Source: an uncultured Synergistia bacterium (GTDB lineage Bacteria > Eremiobacterota > SpSt-956 > JAKJGF01). Taken from it: a stretch of DNA of 6,723 bases. Under the pieces are notes generated by a model. The model was not told where the DNA came from. It saw only the letters and a program-made list of their open reading frames with translations, and ran no database searches. This document shows, one piece after another, positions 6,229 to 6,723 of the stretch. The DNA is taken from positions 1 to 6,723 of the forward strand of contig CALARM010000159.1 of NCBI GenBank assembly GCA_937888925.1. The letters are read 5' to 3'. A program made the translations under genes and the position numbers. The number at the start of each line of letters is the position of its first letter. The first letter of the stretch is position 1.

Positions 6229-6240
6229 ATTTTTATGACT

Positions 6241-6270
6241 GATTACAGGAGGGGAACATATGCAAATTTC
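6241..6270 (+). repeat. Leader and start-codon block shared with 1079-1109
   Basis: GATTACAGGAGG (6241-6252) and ATGCAAATTTC (6260-6270) repeat the blocks upstream of the small ORF at 1099. The AGGAGGGG ribosome binding site is very strong. Confidence 0.75.
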
Positions 6271-6723
6271 CACTAATTATAATATAAGAAATAACCATAT
6301 ACCGGTATTAAAAAAAGAATCAACTGATATATCTCAAATAGATAGATTTGAAAAATCACCTGAAACAGGGGATATAACCCCTGTCATGACAGGAAAAACA
6401 GATGATATTCCGTGGCGTAAAGATCAGCGTCCTGCAACATATCTCGGCACAACGGAAGATGGAAAAATTCATATAGGTAATGTAAGACTGGGCTTTAAAG
6501 AAGCAGTAGAAAAGGAAAAGTGGGAACCTGTATTTAAAGAGGTATCGATAGACCCGTCTAAAGTAAAAGACGTTTATTTTGTCGTAAAACCATTCAGCCC
6601 TGAATGGATTGCAGGTCATACTCTGGCATATTTTGAATTTGAAGACGGTCATGGCATGCAAACACCTGACGGAGAAACTCAGAACGGACTGGTTGTTTCT
6701 TTTGAAGCAAGGCTTAAAGAAGG
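6260..6723 (+). CDS. DUF4105 (Lnb N-terminal-like) protein, 3' end cut by the window
   Basis: The first 154 codons are present and the frame runs off the right edge. After a polar, low-complexity N-terminus (1-50) comes a segment PWRKDQRPATYLG, a strand pair, then DVYFVVKPF (104-112), GHTLAYFEFEDG (119-130) and VSFEAR (146-151). The last three match the pattern of DUF4105/Lnb N-terminal domains: an aromatic strand ending in PF, His before an FxFxDG turn, then S-x-E-A-R. That domain usually sits outside the cytoplasm in membrane proteins, yet here the N-terminus has no signal peptide or membrane helix. Its function in the family is not settled. The start is secure, with AGGAGG seven to eight bases before ATG. 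It diverges from the FLxW-repeat gene, and its first residues, MQIS, match the small ORF at 1099. Confidence 0.7.
   Translation, partial: MQISTNYNIRNNHIPVLKKESTDISQIDRFEKSPETGDITPVMTGKTDDIPWRKDQRPATYLGTTEDGKIHIGNVRLGFKEAVEKEKWEPVFKEVSIDPSKVKDVYFVVKPFSPEWIAGHTLAYFEFEDGHGMQTPDGETQNGLVVSFEARLKE

Noticed and set aside
6356..6661. Minus-strand ORF of 101 codons inside the DUF4105 gene.
   Set aside because: It is antisense to a gene with a strong ribosome binding site and a domain match, and its translation looks like shadow sequence.

Overview
The window is AT-rich bacterial DNA (about one third GC by eye) with strong Shine-Dalgarno sequences, simple intergenic repeats and several proteins outside well-known families. 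A B12-binding-type radical SAM enzyme suggests an anaerobic or microaerophilic lifestyle. No gene here fixes the taxon. A low-GC, poorly cultured lineage is a guess only.

Layout. A metallo-beta-lactamase-fold hydrolase lies at the left on the minus strand (58-864). Upstream of it is a repeat-filled gap of about 350 bases. The gap holds an inverted cluster of 7-base repeats (877-941), six tandem copies of an 18-base unit (941-1048), and a tiny ORF with a strong ribosome binding site (1099-1155). The tiny ORF shares its leader and first codons with the gene at the far right. Three plus-strand genes follow with 34- and 49-base gaps and probably form one transcription unit. They encode a DUF6263-like beta-rich protein (1233-1886), a three-part protein with a charged low-complexity linker and a Gly/Ala-rich hydrophobic tail (1921-3111), and a radical SAM enzyme with a cysteine-rich C-terminus (3161-5143). 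After the radical SAM stop the same frame stays open to 5299, where it runs into a perfect 16-bp inverted repeat that can terminate transcription on both strands.

The right part holds a divergent pair sharing a 200-base AT-rich promoter region. On the minus strand is a protein built from FLxW-type repeats with a recent 160-base internal duplication (5382-6059). On the plus strand is a DUF4105 (Lnb N-terminal-like) gene cut by the window end (6260-6723).

How the genes may work together. The best candidate for an undescribed system is the 1233-5143 unit, where a radical SAM enzyme follows a protein with a bacteriocin-like or glycine-zipper tail; the enzyme could modify that protein or a small product. 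This is inferred from gene order and composition. No substrate, transporter or protease gene is visible in the window.
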